DNA of 59,811 nucleotides from Spirochaetota bacterium (GTDB lineage: Bacteria; Spirochaetota; UBA4802; JAFGDQ01). Positions 1-7,045 of this stretch are shown here, piece by piece. The translations under genes and the position numbers were made by a program. The stretch spans positions 1 to 59,811 of the forward strand of contig JAFGDQ010000038.1 of NCBI GenBank assembly GCA_016932015.1, read 5' to 3'. The notes under the pieces were generated by a model that ran no database searches, was not told the origin of the DNA, and saw nothing but the letters and a program-made list of their open reading frames with translations. Each line of letters starts with the position of its first letter. The stretch's first letter is position 1.

Positions 1-71
1 ATTTCAAGAAGCTGAACCGCGGCGAAATGCAAAGGCTCATTGAAGCATTAAAATCAATTTATAAAAGATAA
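1..71 (+). CDS. 3' end of an unidentified upstream gene (partial)
   Basis: An open frame enters from the window edge (codons in phase from base 3) and ends at TAA 69-71. The visible tail is 22 residues, FKKLNRGEMQRLIEALKSIYKR, a basic amphipathic helix. It sits 9 bases before the endolysin start, so it is probably the preceding gene of the same phage-like cassette. Nothing about its function can be read from this fragment. Confidence 0.5.
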   Translation, partial: FKKLNRGEMQRLIEALKSIYKR

Positions 72-80
72 GGAGGATAC

Positions 81-731
81 ATGAAGATTATAGAGCAATA
101 TATACCGAACGGCCATCCGAACCGGCCCGGCAAAAAGCTCGAAGCCCTGAAAGCGATTGTCGTTCATTACACGCAGAATGAAAACCCAGCAGCGACTGAT
201 ACGGTAAATGTGAAATATATCGGCAGAAAATATATCAGCATGGATTCCGCGATTTTCGAAGCAGACGGGAAAACGCCGTTCAGATACGGCTCTGCCCATG
301 TCTTCTGCGACATGGATTCAGTAACGCTCGCAATCCCGCTGGATGAAGTTGCATGGGGTTGCGGTGATAGAAATTTCAACGGCGGCCAGCAAAGAGTCGC
401 AAAAACCGTATTCGGGAACCGGCAAAATTACCAGAGCATATCCGTGGAGATTTGCAACAACGACGCAATCAAAGATTCAGATGCCGACTGGGAAGCATCC
501 GTAGTCAATGCAAAACAATGGATCATCGATTTCCTGAAAAGTAAAAACTTACAGGTTGATGTTGAAGCTTCGCTTAATCCTCAAGAGATTAAAGCAGCCC
601 CGGGCAAAGAGAACATTCTGATCCTTCGTCATTATGACATCACAGGTAAAAGCTGTCCGGTTCCGTTTGTTGCAAACAAAACAGCATGGGAAAAATTTGT
701 CAGAGATGCAGCAGAGGTTAGCAGAGTATGA
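81..731 (+). CDS. N-acetylmuramoyl-L-alanine amidase (phage-type endolysin)
   Basis: A 216-residue protein with an Amidase_2 (T7 lysozyme/PGRP-type) fold. It would cleave the amide bond between MurNAc and the stem peptide of peptidoglycan. Expected zinc ligands are visible: the His in IVVHYTQN near residue 30 and the late His and Cys in LRHYDITGKSCPVPF. The WGCGDRN and NYQSISVEICN segments are typical of phage amidases such as PlyL. There is no signal peptide, so export would need a holin. A strong AAGGAGG lies just before the ATG. The stop overlaps the next start (ATGA), and that next gene is a small membrane protein, which gives a classic endolysin-holin pair. The family call is firm; the phage origin is inferred from context. 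Confidence 0.9.
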   Translation: MKIIEQYIPNGHPNRPGKKLEALKAIVVHYTQNENPAATDTVNVKYIGRKYISMDSAIFEADGKTPFRYGSAHVFCDMDSVTLAIPLDEVAWGCGDRNFNGGQQRVAKTVFGNRQNYQSISVEICNNDAIKDSDADWEASVVNAKQWIIDFLKSKNLQVDVEASLNPQEIKAAPGKENILILRHYDITGKSCPVPFVANKTAWEKFVRDAAEVSRV

Positions 732-946
732 ATATAATAACAAGGATCGTGGGCTGGGCCGTGCTTATTTTTACTGAGGTTATGCTTGGGATCGCCTTTT
801 TTACGGTACTGGATAAAACTCCAATAGTCGGCTACCAAATAGCAGTATTTTTTACGGTATGGGCCGCAGTCGCAGGAAAGAATGTAATAGATTTAAAGCG
901 CGAGGCAACTCTCGGCGCTCAACCTCTGGATAACAAAGAATCATAG
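728..946 (+). CDS. Putative holin (small two-TM protein)
   Basis: A 72-residue protein with two predicted membrane helices (roughly residues 5-27 and 35-52) and a charged C-terminal tail (DLKREATLG...NKES). Its start overlaps the amidase stop by ATGA, so the two are translationally coupled. Size, two-helix topology, charged tail and position directly after an endolysin are what is expected of a class II holin. I do not recognise a specific holin family, so the function rests on topology and context. Confidence 0.55.
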   Translation: MNIITRIVGWAVLIFTEVMLGIAFFTVLDKTPIVGYQIAVFFTVWAAVAGKNVIDLKREATLGAQPLDNKES

Positions 947-983
947 AATCATCACTATGTATGATATTCATAAAGGGGGAAAT

Positions 984-1148
984 ATGAAATATAACATTCA
1001 GCAGTCAAAAGGAAATTATTCAAAGCCGGTATGCAAGAATGAAGATTTTCAGGAATTGAAAGAAGCAATTGAAAACATCAAAGCGACCCTGCGCATACAG
1101 AAGAAAAGAGGCAATCCGGACGCTGATTTTCTTTTAAAAAGATTGTAA
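984..1148 (+). CDS. Small hypothetical protein
   Basis: A 54-residue basic protein with a helical central part (NEDFQELKEAIENIKATLRI) and a Lys/Arg-rich end. I chose the ATG at 984 because AAGGGGGA lies just upstream; an in-frame ATG at 957 has no such site. One cysteine, no signal peptide, no recognised family. It lies between the putative holin and a Zn-ribbon protein in the same orientation. Confidence 0.5.
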   Translation: MKYNIQQSKGNYSKPVCKNEDFQELKEAIENIKATLRIQKKRGNPDADFLLKRL

Positions 1149-1171
1149 GCTGAAAAAACAAAGGAGCAGCA

Positions 1172-1363
1172 ATGACACCCAGAGACGTCATAATAATATT
1201 CATAAACAACCCGCGAAATTTCCCGGCGCCGGGCTCGTTCGAAAGATCGAGATACTGGAAATGCTCTCTCTGCAGGGAAACCTTTTCATTCAATACTGAA
1301 ACGCACAGACCGGCACAATGCAGATGCGGATCACATTACTTTGAGAAAATGGTGCCCGCATGA
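1172..1363 (+). CDS. Small zinc-ribbon protein
   Basis: A 63-residue protein with two cysteine pairs, CSLC and CRC, about 20 residues apart (WKCSLCRETFSF... QCRCGSHYF). This is the layout of a one-zinc ribbon. AAAGGAGC lies before the ATG. Its stop overlaps the start of the tiny membrane protein downstream (ATGA at 1360), so the genes are coupled. Small Zn ribbons of this kind are common in phage accessory modules, but no specific function is indicated. Confidence 0.6.
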   Translation: MTPRDVIIIFINNPRNFPAPGSFERSRYWKCSLCRETFSFNTETHRPAQCRCGSHYFEKMVPA

Positions 1364-1536
1364 AAATCATAATAATACTGTCACGAATACTCATCGCCCT
1401 CTTTTTTCTGTTCATCGCTGTTCTCTATTTCGCAATCGCTTTTCCTTTTATTCTGTTCTCGGAACGCGATGCTACAACAGGACTGACTCCCGGCCGCTCT
1501 GCAGACCGATGCTCCCCTGCGCGGAGGACAGTATGA
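1360..1536 (+). CDS. Tiny single-pass membrane protein, nested by ATGA overlaps
   Basis: A 58-codon frame from ATG 1360 to TGA 1534-1536. It encodes one long hydrophobic helix (residues 3-33, IIIILSRILIALFFLFIAVL and on) followed by an Arg-rich tail. Both ends overlap neighbours by ATGA: its start with the Zn-ribbon stop and its stop with the start of the gene at 1533. This double coupling is strong circumstantial evidence that it is translated. In a lysis-type cassette it could be an accessory holin/antiholin or a spanin-like protein, but no family is recognised. Confidence 0.5.
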   Translation: MKIIIILSRILIALFFLFIAVLYFAIAFPFILFSERDATTGLTPGRSADRCSPARRTV

Positions 1537-1844
1537 ATATCAAATTCAGCCACGACTATGACAAAATAGCAGGTACAAAAGAAGCCAGGCTTCTCGAAGT
1601 CTTGAATATCAATCTTCAAAACCTATCTGAAGATTTTATAAAATATGATACCGGCGAAATTTTCGTCCTGCCGCGCAAAGGCGATTACATGATGTTGATA
1701 TTCCAGAAAATAAATTCGCAACCTTACTCAAGACGCTGCGATCTCTTCACAACCCTCCGCAGAAGAACGGACGAAAAAGAAAAATACTACAGGAAAGCCA
1801 TAGGCAGAGTTTTTCAACTGGAGAAAGCGAATGAAGCAGAATAA
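1533..1844 (+). CDS. Hypothetical phage-cassette protein
   Basis: A 103-residue soluble, charged protein. I chose the ATG at 1533 because GCGGAGGA precedes it and it overlaps the upstream stop; the frame is open further 5' but without a better start. The C-terminal half is rich in Arg, Lys and Glu (RRRTDEKEKYYRKAIGR) and probably helical. No family is recognised. Its 3' end overlaps the start of the NrdD-like mini-gene at 1831 by 14 bases. Confidence 0.5.
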   Translation: MNIKFSHDYDKIAGTKEARLLEVLNINLQNLSEDFIKYDTGEIFVLPRKGDYMMLIFQKINSQPYSRRCDLFTTLRRRTDEKEKYYRKAIGRVFQLEKANEAE

Positions 1845-2007
1845 AAAAATTCCGGTTGAAGTATATTCCAGAGTGGTCGGTTATTTCAGGCCCGTGAGCC
1901 AATGGAATAAAGGCAAACGCCAGGAATTTAAAGAGCGGCATACATTCAATCCTGATGAGATCATAAATAACCTCACAAAAGGAGATAATAATGGAATTTC
2001 TGTTTAG
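1831..2007 (+). CDS. Stand-alone C-terminal segment of anaerobic ribonucleotide reductase (NrdD-like glycyl radical motif)
   Basis: A 58-codon frame, ATG 1831 to TAG 2005-2007, preceded by GGAG nine bases upstream. Residues 9-40 read VEVYSRVVGYFRPVSQWNKG followed by KRQEFKERHTF. This closely resembles the end of class III anaerobic ribonucleoside-triphosphate reductase, where the glycyl radical sits in an R-V-x-G-Y context; here the Gly would be G17. The catalytic barrel is absent, so this is not a complete reductase. It overlaps the genes on both sides. It could be a spare-part radical domain that repairs host NrdD, by analogy with YfiD/GrcA for pyruvate formate-lyase, or a fragment kept for another reason. 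The motif match is clear; the function is inference. Confidence 0.6.
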   Translation: MKQNKKIPVEVYSRVVGYFRPVSQWNKGKRQEFKERHTFNPDEIINNLTKGDNNGISV

Positions 2008-2311
2008 CTCGTCACGTAAAGAAAGGCTCGGCCATGTCACATCATTCCGCGATCTGCTGCCTGAAATGCTCAAGCGGTTCGAACTGCAGCAACCCTTCAC
2101 AATAGGATCAGTACGCAACGCCTGGCAAGATATAACCGGCGATTCAATTGCCGCGAACACAAGCCCGGAGAGCATTGCCAAAGATACACTTTTTATCAGA
2201 TCAAAACATCCGGCATTCTCCAACGAGATCTCGCTGATGAAAAACGTTATCCTGTCAAAACTTAACAATAAGTTCAAAACATCGCTCAAGGACATCAGAG
2301 TCCTGCGATAA
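1991..2311 (+). CDS. DUF721/DciA-like protein
   Basis: A 106-residue protein with the DUF721 pattern: a Trp-containing helix followed by Gly (AWQDITGDSIAAN), then TLFIRSKHPAFSNEISLMKN and a C-terminal helix. DciA-type members load or assist the replicative helicase. This short version lacks the long extra domains of host DciA, so a role in replication is plausible but unproven. AAAAGGAGATAATA precedes the ATG. It overlaps the NrdD-like mini-gene by 17 bases. Confidence 0.6.
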   Translation: MEFLFSSSRKERLGHVTSFRDLLPEMLKRFELQQPFTIGSVRNAWQDITGDSIAANTSPESIAKDTLFIRSKHPAFSNEISLMKNVILSKLNNKFKTSLKDIRVLR

Positions 2312-2336
2312 AAAATATAACCAAAGGAGAAACTTT

Positions 2337-2747
2337 ATGAAAAAGTTAATCACAATTCTGTTCATGTTTTTGCTTTTCGCCGCAGTATCATGCGAACTGG
2401 AATCGGAGGAGTTTAACCTGACGTATAAACTTGTATCCGAAGAACCTATCGAGCTGAATATAATTTACAAGATCAATGATGCGTACATCACTGAAACAAT
2501 TACCACTCCTTTTGAAATTACGCGCGAGATGAAACTCAACGATCAGGGCATGTACTATTTTTATCTCCAGACAACCCTTGTAAACAATGACGACCTGAAT
2601 AAAAAATTATACGGCTATGTTTACGCTGACTGTAAATGGGTCGGCAGCTTGTACAATGATCCTTACTGGCCGAAAGCAAGTCATGTAACAAGCGGTTATG
2701 TCAGCAATGGTGACAATACTTCAACAGTTACAATTGATATGCAATAA
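2337..2747 (+). CDS. Small putative lipoprotein
   Basis: A 136-residue protein with a lipoprotein signal: MKKL, a hydrophobic core, then a lipobox FAAVSC (Cys19). The mature part is beta-rich with alternating hydrophobic and Thr residues, ending in NGDNTSTVTIDMQ. No family is recognised. A lipoprotein in a phage-like cassette could be a superinfection-exclusion (cor/llp-type) factor or simple cargo. CAAAGGAGA precedes the start. Confidence 0.55.
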   Translation: MKKLITILFMFLLFAAVSCELESEEFNLTYKLVSEEPIELNIIYKINDAYITETITTPFEITREMKLNDQGMYYFYLQTTLVNNDDLNKKLYGYVYADCKWVGSLYNDPYWPKASHVTSGYVSNGDNTSTVTIDMQ

Positions 2748-2758
2748 CCGGAAGAGTC

Positions 2759-2962
2759 ATGATTGATAAAGTAACTGACGATTTTGAATTTGACGATGAA
2801 GAGGATGACGAAGGGGGGTGCGAAGTCTGCGGCAGAAGACCTTATGACGACGGATACTGCCCGATGTGTTGCCCGGCTGGCGGCTGTTACGCACCCGGCA
2901 CAGAAGAATGTGAATTCTGTGAATACAGTGATGAATGCGCTGACTTCGCAGCAAACCTTTAA
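2759..2962 (+). CDS. Cysteine-rich, acidic zinc-ribbon-like mini-protein
   Basis: A 67-residue protein with a strongly acidic N-terminus (residues 6-18, mostly Asp and Glu) and nine cysteines grouped as CEVC, CPMCC, GGC and CEFC...C. The spacing suggests one or two structural zinc or Fe-S sites. The start lies 11 bases after the lipoprotein stop, with GGAAGAG upstream. No family is recognised. It is the third Cys-pair mini-protein in the first 5 kb. Confidence 0.5.
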   Translation: MIDKVTDDFEFDDEEDDEGGCEVCGRRPYDDGYCPMCCPAGGCYAPGTEECEFCEYSDECADFAANL

Positions 2963-2975
2963 CAAGAGTAAGATC

Positions 2976-3506
2976 ATGGCAAAATCAAAAATCCAAATAA
3001 AGTCCATTATTTTTGACATGAAAAGAGCCTGGCTGTTTTTAATACTCGTCGAACTTCTTCTTATAGGTTACGGATCCGTCTCGCTGGCAAAATCCTATTA
3101 CGATAAGCAGCTTTATCAAAAATACAAAGACCAATATGTCTGGCTCGATGAAAAAATATATCAGACTGCAAAGGAAGAGACTGAAAGTCAGGGAGTTGAT
3201 CTTAAGACAATGCTGGCTATTTTCCACTCGGAGTCCCGGGGAAACAGATATGCTATATCATCAGCCGGTGCAATAGGACTCGGACAGGTAATGCCGGTGC
3301 ATTATAAAGGAAGGAAGGAAGTCCTTTTTGATCCGGAAATGAACATTCATCTCGCTGTTCGCGTTTTCAAAATCTGCATGGATAAGCATAACGGAAATTT
3401 AATAAAAGCACTGAACTGTTACGAGGGCAGAAACAATAGGGAAGATGTCAATGTTAAATATCTATCGGAAATAATTGAGAACATATATTACAACAGTAAA
3501 GACTGA
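2976..3506 (+). CDS. Membrane-anchored lytic transglycosylase (SLT domain)
   Basis: A 176-residue protein from ATG 2976. A longer frame exists 5' but would cover most of the preceding Cys-rich gene. One N-terminal membrane helix (around residues 15-38, AWLFLILVELLLIGYGSVSL) is followed by an SLT-type lysozyme domain. The catalytic Glu lies in IFHSESRGNRY, followed by the diagnostic AISSAGAIGLGQVMP and a late NCYEGR. The enzyme would cut the MurNAc-GlcNAc bond to a 1,6-anhydro product. With the amidase, the cassette encodes two different wall-cleaving activities. Confidence 0.85.
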   Translation: MAKSKIQIKSIIFDMKRAWLFLILVELLLIGYGSVSLAKSYYDKQLYQKYKDQYVWLDEKIYQTAKEETESQGVDLKTMLAIFHSESRGNRYAISSAGAIGLGQVMPVHYKGRKEVLFDPEMNIHLAVRVFKICMDKHNGNLIKALNCYEGRNNREDVNVKYLSEIIENIYYNSKD

Positions 3507-3528
3507 ATTCAATAACCGAGGGAGAAGC

Positions 3529-3726
3529 ATGACTGAAGAAATAATCAATGAGTGGAAAAAAAAGATAGACGAAATGAGTCATATTGAAATGGCAACATTA
3601 TGGAGATTCGCTCCGGCAGGGCATCCGGTCTTTGATATGACATTGCCATTGTCGGATTATTTTGAGGCACGCTTCAAAAAACTCGGCGGCATGACCTCGG
3701 AAATCAGCAAACAAATTGGATGGTGA
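3529..3726 (+). CDS. Small hypothetical protein
   Basis: A 65-residue soluble protein from ATG 3529, chosen because CGAGGGAGAAGC precedes it. It has an acidic N-terminal helix and the segment MATLWRFAPAGHPVFDM followed by LPLSDYFEARFKKLGGMT. Phage genomes often carry small proteins with an LWR-x-A-P-x-GHP-x-F motif, but I know no function for them. It lies 22 bases after the transglycosylase stop. Confidence 0.55.
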   Translation: MTEEIINEWKKKIDEMSHIEMATLWRFAPAGHPVFDMTLPLSDYFEARFKKLGGMTSEISKQIGW

Positions 3727-3729
3727 ATT

Positions 3730-3894
3730 ATGCTTAAATCAATATATTATTTTAAAATCTTCCAGACTATTTTAAAGAGCATGAAATTCACCAAAAAAGA
3801 ACGGGAACAAATCTATGACTTTATGAACGAAATCCTCGAAAAAAAATTATCGAGAGAATCGAAAAAAGAACAGCAAAAAGAAACGGGAGAATAA
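3730..3894 (+). CDS. Small basic helical protein
   Basis: A 54-codon frame, ATG 3730 to TAA 3892-3894, starting 3 bases after the previous stop and ending 4 bases before the DUF5131 gene. It encodes a short hydrophobic N-terminus then a highly charged Lys/Glu helix (EKKLSRESKKEQQKETGE). No clear ribosome-binding site beyond GGTGAATT. Tight packing on both sides supports coding, but the family is unknown. Confidence 0.35.
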   Translation: MLKSIYYFKIFQTILKSMKFTKKEREQIYDFMNEILEKKLSRESKKEQQKETGE

Positions 3895-3898
3895 TGTC

Positions 3899-4867
3899 AT
3901 GTCATCCAAATCAAAAATAGAATGGACTGATGCTACATGGAATCCCGTCACCGGATGCACAAAAGTATCTCCGGGCTGCGATAATTGTTACGCTGAACGC
4001 GAAGTTGAGACGCGCTTCTCAAAAAATCCCAAAAGCAAATGGTATGGCCGTCATTTTAATGATATACAATGTCATCCTGATAAACTCGAAGAACCGTTGC
4101 GAATGAAAAAGAGTAAGCGCATTTTTGTTTGTCCTCGCGCCGATCTTTTCCATGACTCTGTTTCGGAAGAATTTATTGATCGGGTATTCGCTGTCATGGC
4201 TCTATGTCCACAGCATATATTTCAGATACTTACAAAGCGGTCGGAAAGGATGTATGAATATCTTAATTCAGGTGCGAGAGCCGAGCTTGTTGGAATTGAA
4301 GCTGAATCAATTAGCGGGATAGATAGACACACTCCCGCACTTAAACAACGCTGGCCTTTTCCATTACCAAACGTCTGGCTCGGTGTTACAGCCGAAAATC
4401 AAGCAATGGCCGACAAACGTATCCCCATTATACTCCAGATCCCCGCGGCCGTTAGATTTATTTCAGCCGAGCCTATAGTGGGGCCGATAGATTTATCCGA
4501 ATGGCTATGCCCTGGTCATGGCTGTGAGGATTATGGCCTTTGTAAAGGAAAATATCACAGCCAATGCCTATTAAATTCTTATCCACATAACGGATTTATA
4601 GACTGGGTAATTTGCGGCGGCGAATCCGGCCCCGATGCAAGACCTGCACAACCGGACTGGATTCTCACACTCAAATATCAATGCGCTGAAAGTAAAACTC
4701 CATTTTTCTTCAAACAATGGGGTGAGTTTATTCCTGTTATAAAAAATTTTGAAGTAACAATGAACCGTGTCGGTAAAAAAAAAGCCGGACGTCTTCTCTA
4801 TGGCAAAGAATATAACGAATATCCGCGGAAAATAAAAAATGAAATTGTTCTCAAAAATAATACATAA
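3899..4867 (+). CDS. DUF5131 family (phage Gp37/Gp68-like) protein
   Basis: A 322-residue protein beginning with the signature of the phage Gp37/Gp68 family: KIEWTDATWNPVTGCTKVSP then GCDNCYAE. The Cys-x7-Cys-x2-Cys arrangement resembles a radical-SAM/Fe-S site, although no activity is established for the family. Further family features are WLGVTAENQ, FISAEPIVGPI, WVICGGESGPDARP and FFKQWGE. A Cys-rich insert (about residues 209-226, with four Cys and several His) lies in the middle. The family is widespread in phages and islands, which supports the phage-like reading. It is the last gene of the cassette. Confidence 0.85.
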   Translation: MSSKSKIEWTDATWNPVTGCTKVSPGCDNCYAEREVETRFSKNPKSKWYGRHFNDIQCHPDKLEEPLRMKKSKRIFVCPRADLFHDSVSEEFIDRVFAVMALCPQHIFQILTKRSERMYEYLNSGARAELVGIEAESISGIDRHTPALKQRWPFPLPNVWLGVTAENQAMADKRIPIILQIPAAVRFISAEPIVGPIDLSEWLCPGHGCEDYGLCKGKYHSQCLLNSYPHNGFIDWVICGGESGPDARPAQPDWILTLKYQCAESKTPFFFKQWGEFIPVIKNFEVTMNRVGKKKAGRLLYGKEYNEYPRKIKNEIVLKNNT

Positions 4868-5125
4868 CCGGTGATTCACTGAAAGAGATAATGAAAGTAG
4901 AATAACTTTCAGAATTGAAAAGACAGCCGGAATGTGAATCTCTGATTGATAAGTTATGCAAGAATATAATGATTTAACAAAGAGGGGGACTGTTTCCTAA
5001 ATTCCGAAATAATACCAAATTTTTGTATTGCATTTGACAGTTTTTATATTAAAATTAAAAAAATTTATAGTTTTTCCTCAAATTTCCTAAGTTTTCAGTT
5101 TACAGTTAATTACACATTGTTATAG
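4868..5125 (+). other. AT-rich junction between phage-like cassette and host-type genes
   Basis: 258 bases without a convincing gene. Two short arms, CTGAAAG and CTTTCAG, can pair soon after the DUF5131 stop but there is no T-tract. The later part (about 5010-5110) is extremely AT-rich and contains TTGACA at about 5035 without a good -10. Codon 5123-5125 is an in-frame TAG, so the following chemoreceptor frame cannot extend upstream. I read this as the right edge of the inserted cassette; no obvious attachment-site duplication is visible within the window. Confidence 0.4.
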
Positions 5126-6574
5126 GTGGGGGTATCACTTAAACACAAATCGCATATAAAAGATAAAGTAATATTAAATGTTTTTTCTGAAATTGAAGGA
5201 AGTTATAATAAATGGCTGGCGCATGAGTCTGATATTATCCAGGCAGTAAGGAATGAAAATTTTTCAGGTGCAAGTCCTTTGATTAATGAGGCAAAAGAAA
5301 CATTGGATGGCATTATCAAACTGCTTCATCTGATAAACAACCGTATTGAGATTCTTGCAAAAGCATCCAGCAACAGTGCCCAGGAGAGTATAAATCGAGG
5401 CATTGTTATCTCACTTATAATCCTGGCGGTTCTGGGAATAATCGCAGTACTTGTATCTTTTCTTATATCCAGAAATATTTCCAGGTCTTTATCTTTCTTT
5501 AAGGAAATATTCAAAAAAGGAGCCTCTGGTGACCTTGAGGCAAAGTATCCGGTTAAATCAAAGTCTAAGAAAGGAGATGAAATCAACGAACTCGGTATAT
5601 TCTTTAACAGTTTTATGGACAATGTACGGGGAGTCATTACTGAAGTAATAGATGTATCAAATGACCTTGGAGCTTCATCAGAAGAGCTTTCTGTTACTAT
5701 AAGTAATTTCAGTGAAAATTCACAAAGTCAGGCAGCGGCATCAGAGGAAGTAACTGCTACAATGGAGGAGATAAGCGCAGGTGTTGATAATGTGTCCGAT
5801 AACTCGGAATCCCAGAACAGTAAACTTAATGAATTTATATTTTTGATGAAAGATCTTTCAGCGATTATTGGTTCAATGGCTGAAAAAATCAGAGAGACGC
5901 AGAGCATGTCAATGACAATTGCCGAGCAGGCCAGGGCTGGCAACGAATCACTGAATTTAATGGATATGATCATGAACAAGATTACCGAGAGTTCCAACAA
6001 AGTATCCGAGATAGTTGATATAATTGATAATATATCTGATAAGATCAATCTTCTCTCTTTGAATGCCGCAATTGAAGCTGCAAGAGCAGGCGAAGCCGGG
6101 CGCGGTTTCGCGGTAGTAGCTGATGAAATTTCCAAACTCGCGGATCAGACAGCATCATCTATAAGCGATATTGGTTCACTGATACAGGCTAACAAGGATG
6201 ACATTACACAGGGAATAACCAATGTTACGGATACAGTCGGGAATATAGGCAGGGTAATTGACGGAGTTGAGTCAATTAACAGTATGATGAGCAGCATTTA
6301 TTCAGACATGGAGAAGCAGGAAAGCGCGAATAAAGGTGTTAATGAAAATGCCGAAGAGCTGAGAACAAGGTCTGAGGAAATAAAAAGCGCATCCGAGGAA
6401 CAGAAGATTGCTGTAACAGAAATTATGAAATCCATATCCAGTATTAATGACCTGATACAGGGAAGCGCGGCAGGATCTGAAGAGATGACGGCAAATGCCA
6501 ATAAGCTTGCGTCAATGGCTGAACATCTTCTTGACAGAATTAAATTTTTTACAACTAAATCAAAATCAGCGTAA
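5126..6574 (+). CDS. Methyl-accepting chemotaxis protein, 5'-truncated
   Basis: A 482-residue frame beginning at GTG. One membrane helix (residues 92-114) is followed by a HAMP domain (about 115-170) and a full cytoplasmic signalling domain with the conserved hairpin tip, NLLSLNAAIEAARAGEAGRG then FAVVADEI. A normal receptor of this class has a first membrane helix and a full periplasmic helical bundle before this; here only about 90 residues of the bundle remain. An in-frame stop (5123-5125) closes the upstream side and there is no good ribosome-binding site. The signalling end could still work in a CheA/CheW array, but the ligand-binding part is incomplete. It is either a decayed gene or a fragment made when the neighbouring cassette inserted. 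Confidence 0.8.
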   Translation: MGVSLKHKSHIKDKVILNVFSEIEGSYNKWLAHESDIIQAVRNENFSGASPLINEAKETLDGIIKLLHLINNRIEILAKASSNSAQESINRGIVISLIILAVLGIIAVLVSFLISRNISRSLSFFKEIFKKGASGDLEAKYPVKSKSKKGDEINELGIFFNSFMDNVRGVITEVIDVSNDLGASSEELSVTISNFSENSQSQAAASEEVTATMEEISAGVDNVSDNSESQNSKLNEFIFLMKDLSAIIGSMAEKIRETQSMSMTIAEQARAGNESLNLMDMIMNKITESSNKVSEIVDIIDNISDKINLLSLNAAIEAARAGEAGRGFAVVADEISKLADQTASSISDIGSLIQANKDDITQGITNVTDTVGNIGRVIDGVESINSMMSSIYSDMEKQESANKGVNENAEELRTRSEEIKSASEEQKIAVTEIMKSISSINDLIQGSAAGSEEMTANANKLASMAEHLLDRIKFFTTKSKSA

Positions 6575-6641
6575 ATCTTTTCTGCAAAGACGAATTTATT
6601 TCACATTATATCTGCAGTTATTATTTACATGACATCGTTTG

Positions 6642-6675
6642 TGCCTCTGGGGATATCTCCAGAGGCATTCGTTTT
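6642..6675 (+). terminator. Rho-independent terminator after the chemoreceptor
   Basis: Arms TGCCTCTGG (6642-6650) and CCAGAGGCA (6659-6667) form a 9-bp stem with an 8-base loop, followed by TTCGTTTTT. It lies about 70 bases after the chemoreceptor stop. Confidence 0.75.
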
Positions 6676-7045
6676 TGTATGTAGAAAAATAATCTTTATG
6701 ATATGGGCTTCAAGGAATAAATATTTTAATTTGTATTCTGCTTTTTTGCTCAGAGCAATTTTCATCCATTGGAATAGCGTTAAATGTGAATCGTACTTTT
6801 GCCTGTTTTGGATACAGATTTTAACAAACTCAGTCTGTGTTTCCTGTCCCCTGGAAAGGAACATTGATACTAATTATATCATTTGTCATTTCCGCCAGGA
6901 TACCCTTCGGCATATTCGTTTTATTTTTTACTTTTCGTTAAATTATTTATTGTCTTTTAAGGTACTTTTGGAAACAATGAATTACTCTTTCTGGTCACAC
7001 TTCAGTTTTAGCTGTTACTGCCAGCAAAAGGAGAAATTTCAGTCT
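6676..7045 (+). other. Gene-poor leader before the MFS gene
   Basis: 370 bases with no feature I can support. The reading frame of the following MFS gene is open through here, but the translation is Phe/Cys-rich, lacks a ribosome-binding site and does not resemble the family, whose homologous N-terminus starts at 7046. I therefore leave it as untranslated leader. Confidence 0.45.

Noticed and set aside
2784..2975. Longer start of the lytic transglycosylase
   Set aside because: It would overlap nearly all of the Cys-rich gene at 2759-2962; the membrane anchor expected at the N-terminus begins just after ATG 2976.
5728..6135. Minus-strand frame inside the chemoreceptor
   Set aside because: The Ala/Ser/Ile-rich translation is a shadow of the repetitive coiled-coil coding sequence.
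6629..7045. N-terminal extension of the MFS gene (139 more residues)
   Set aside because: The translation is Phe/Cys-rich, lacks a ribosome-binding site, covers a terminator for the preceding gene and has no place in the MFS fold; the family start is at 7046.
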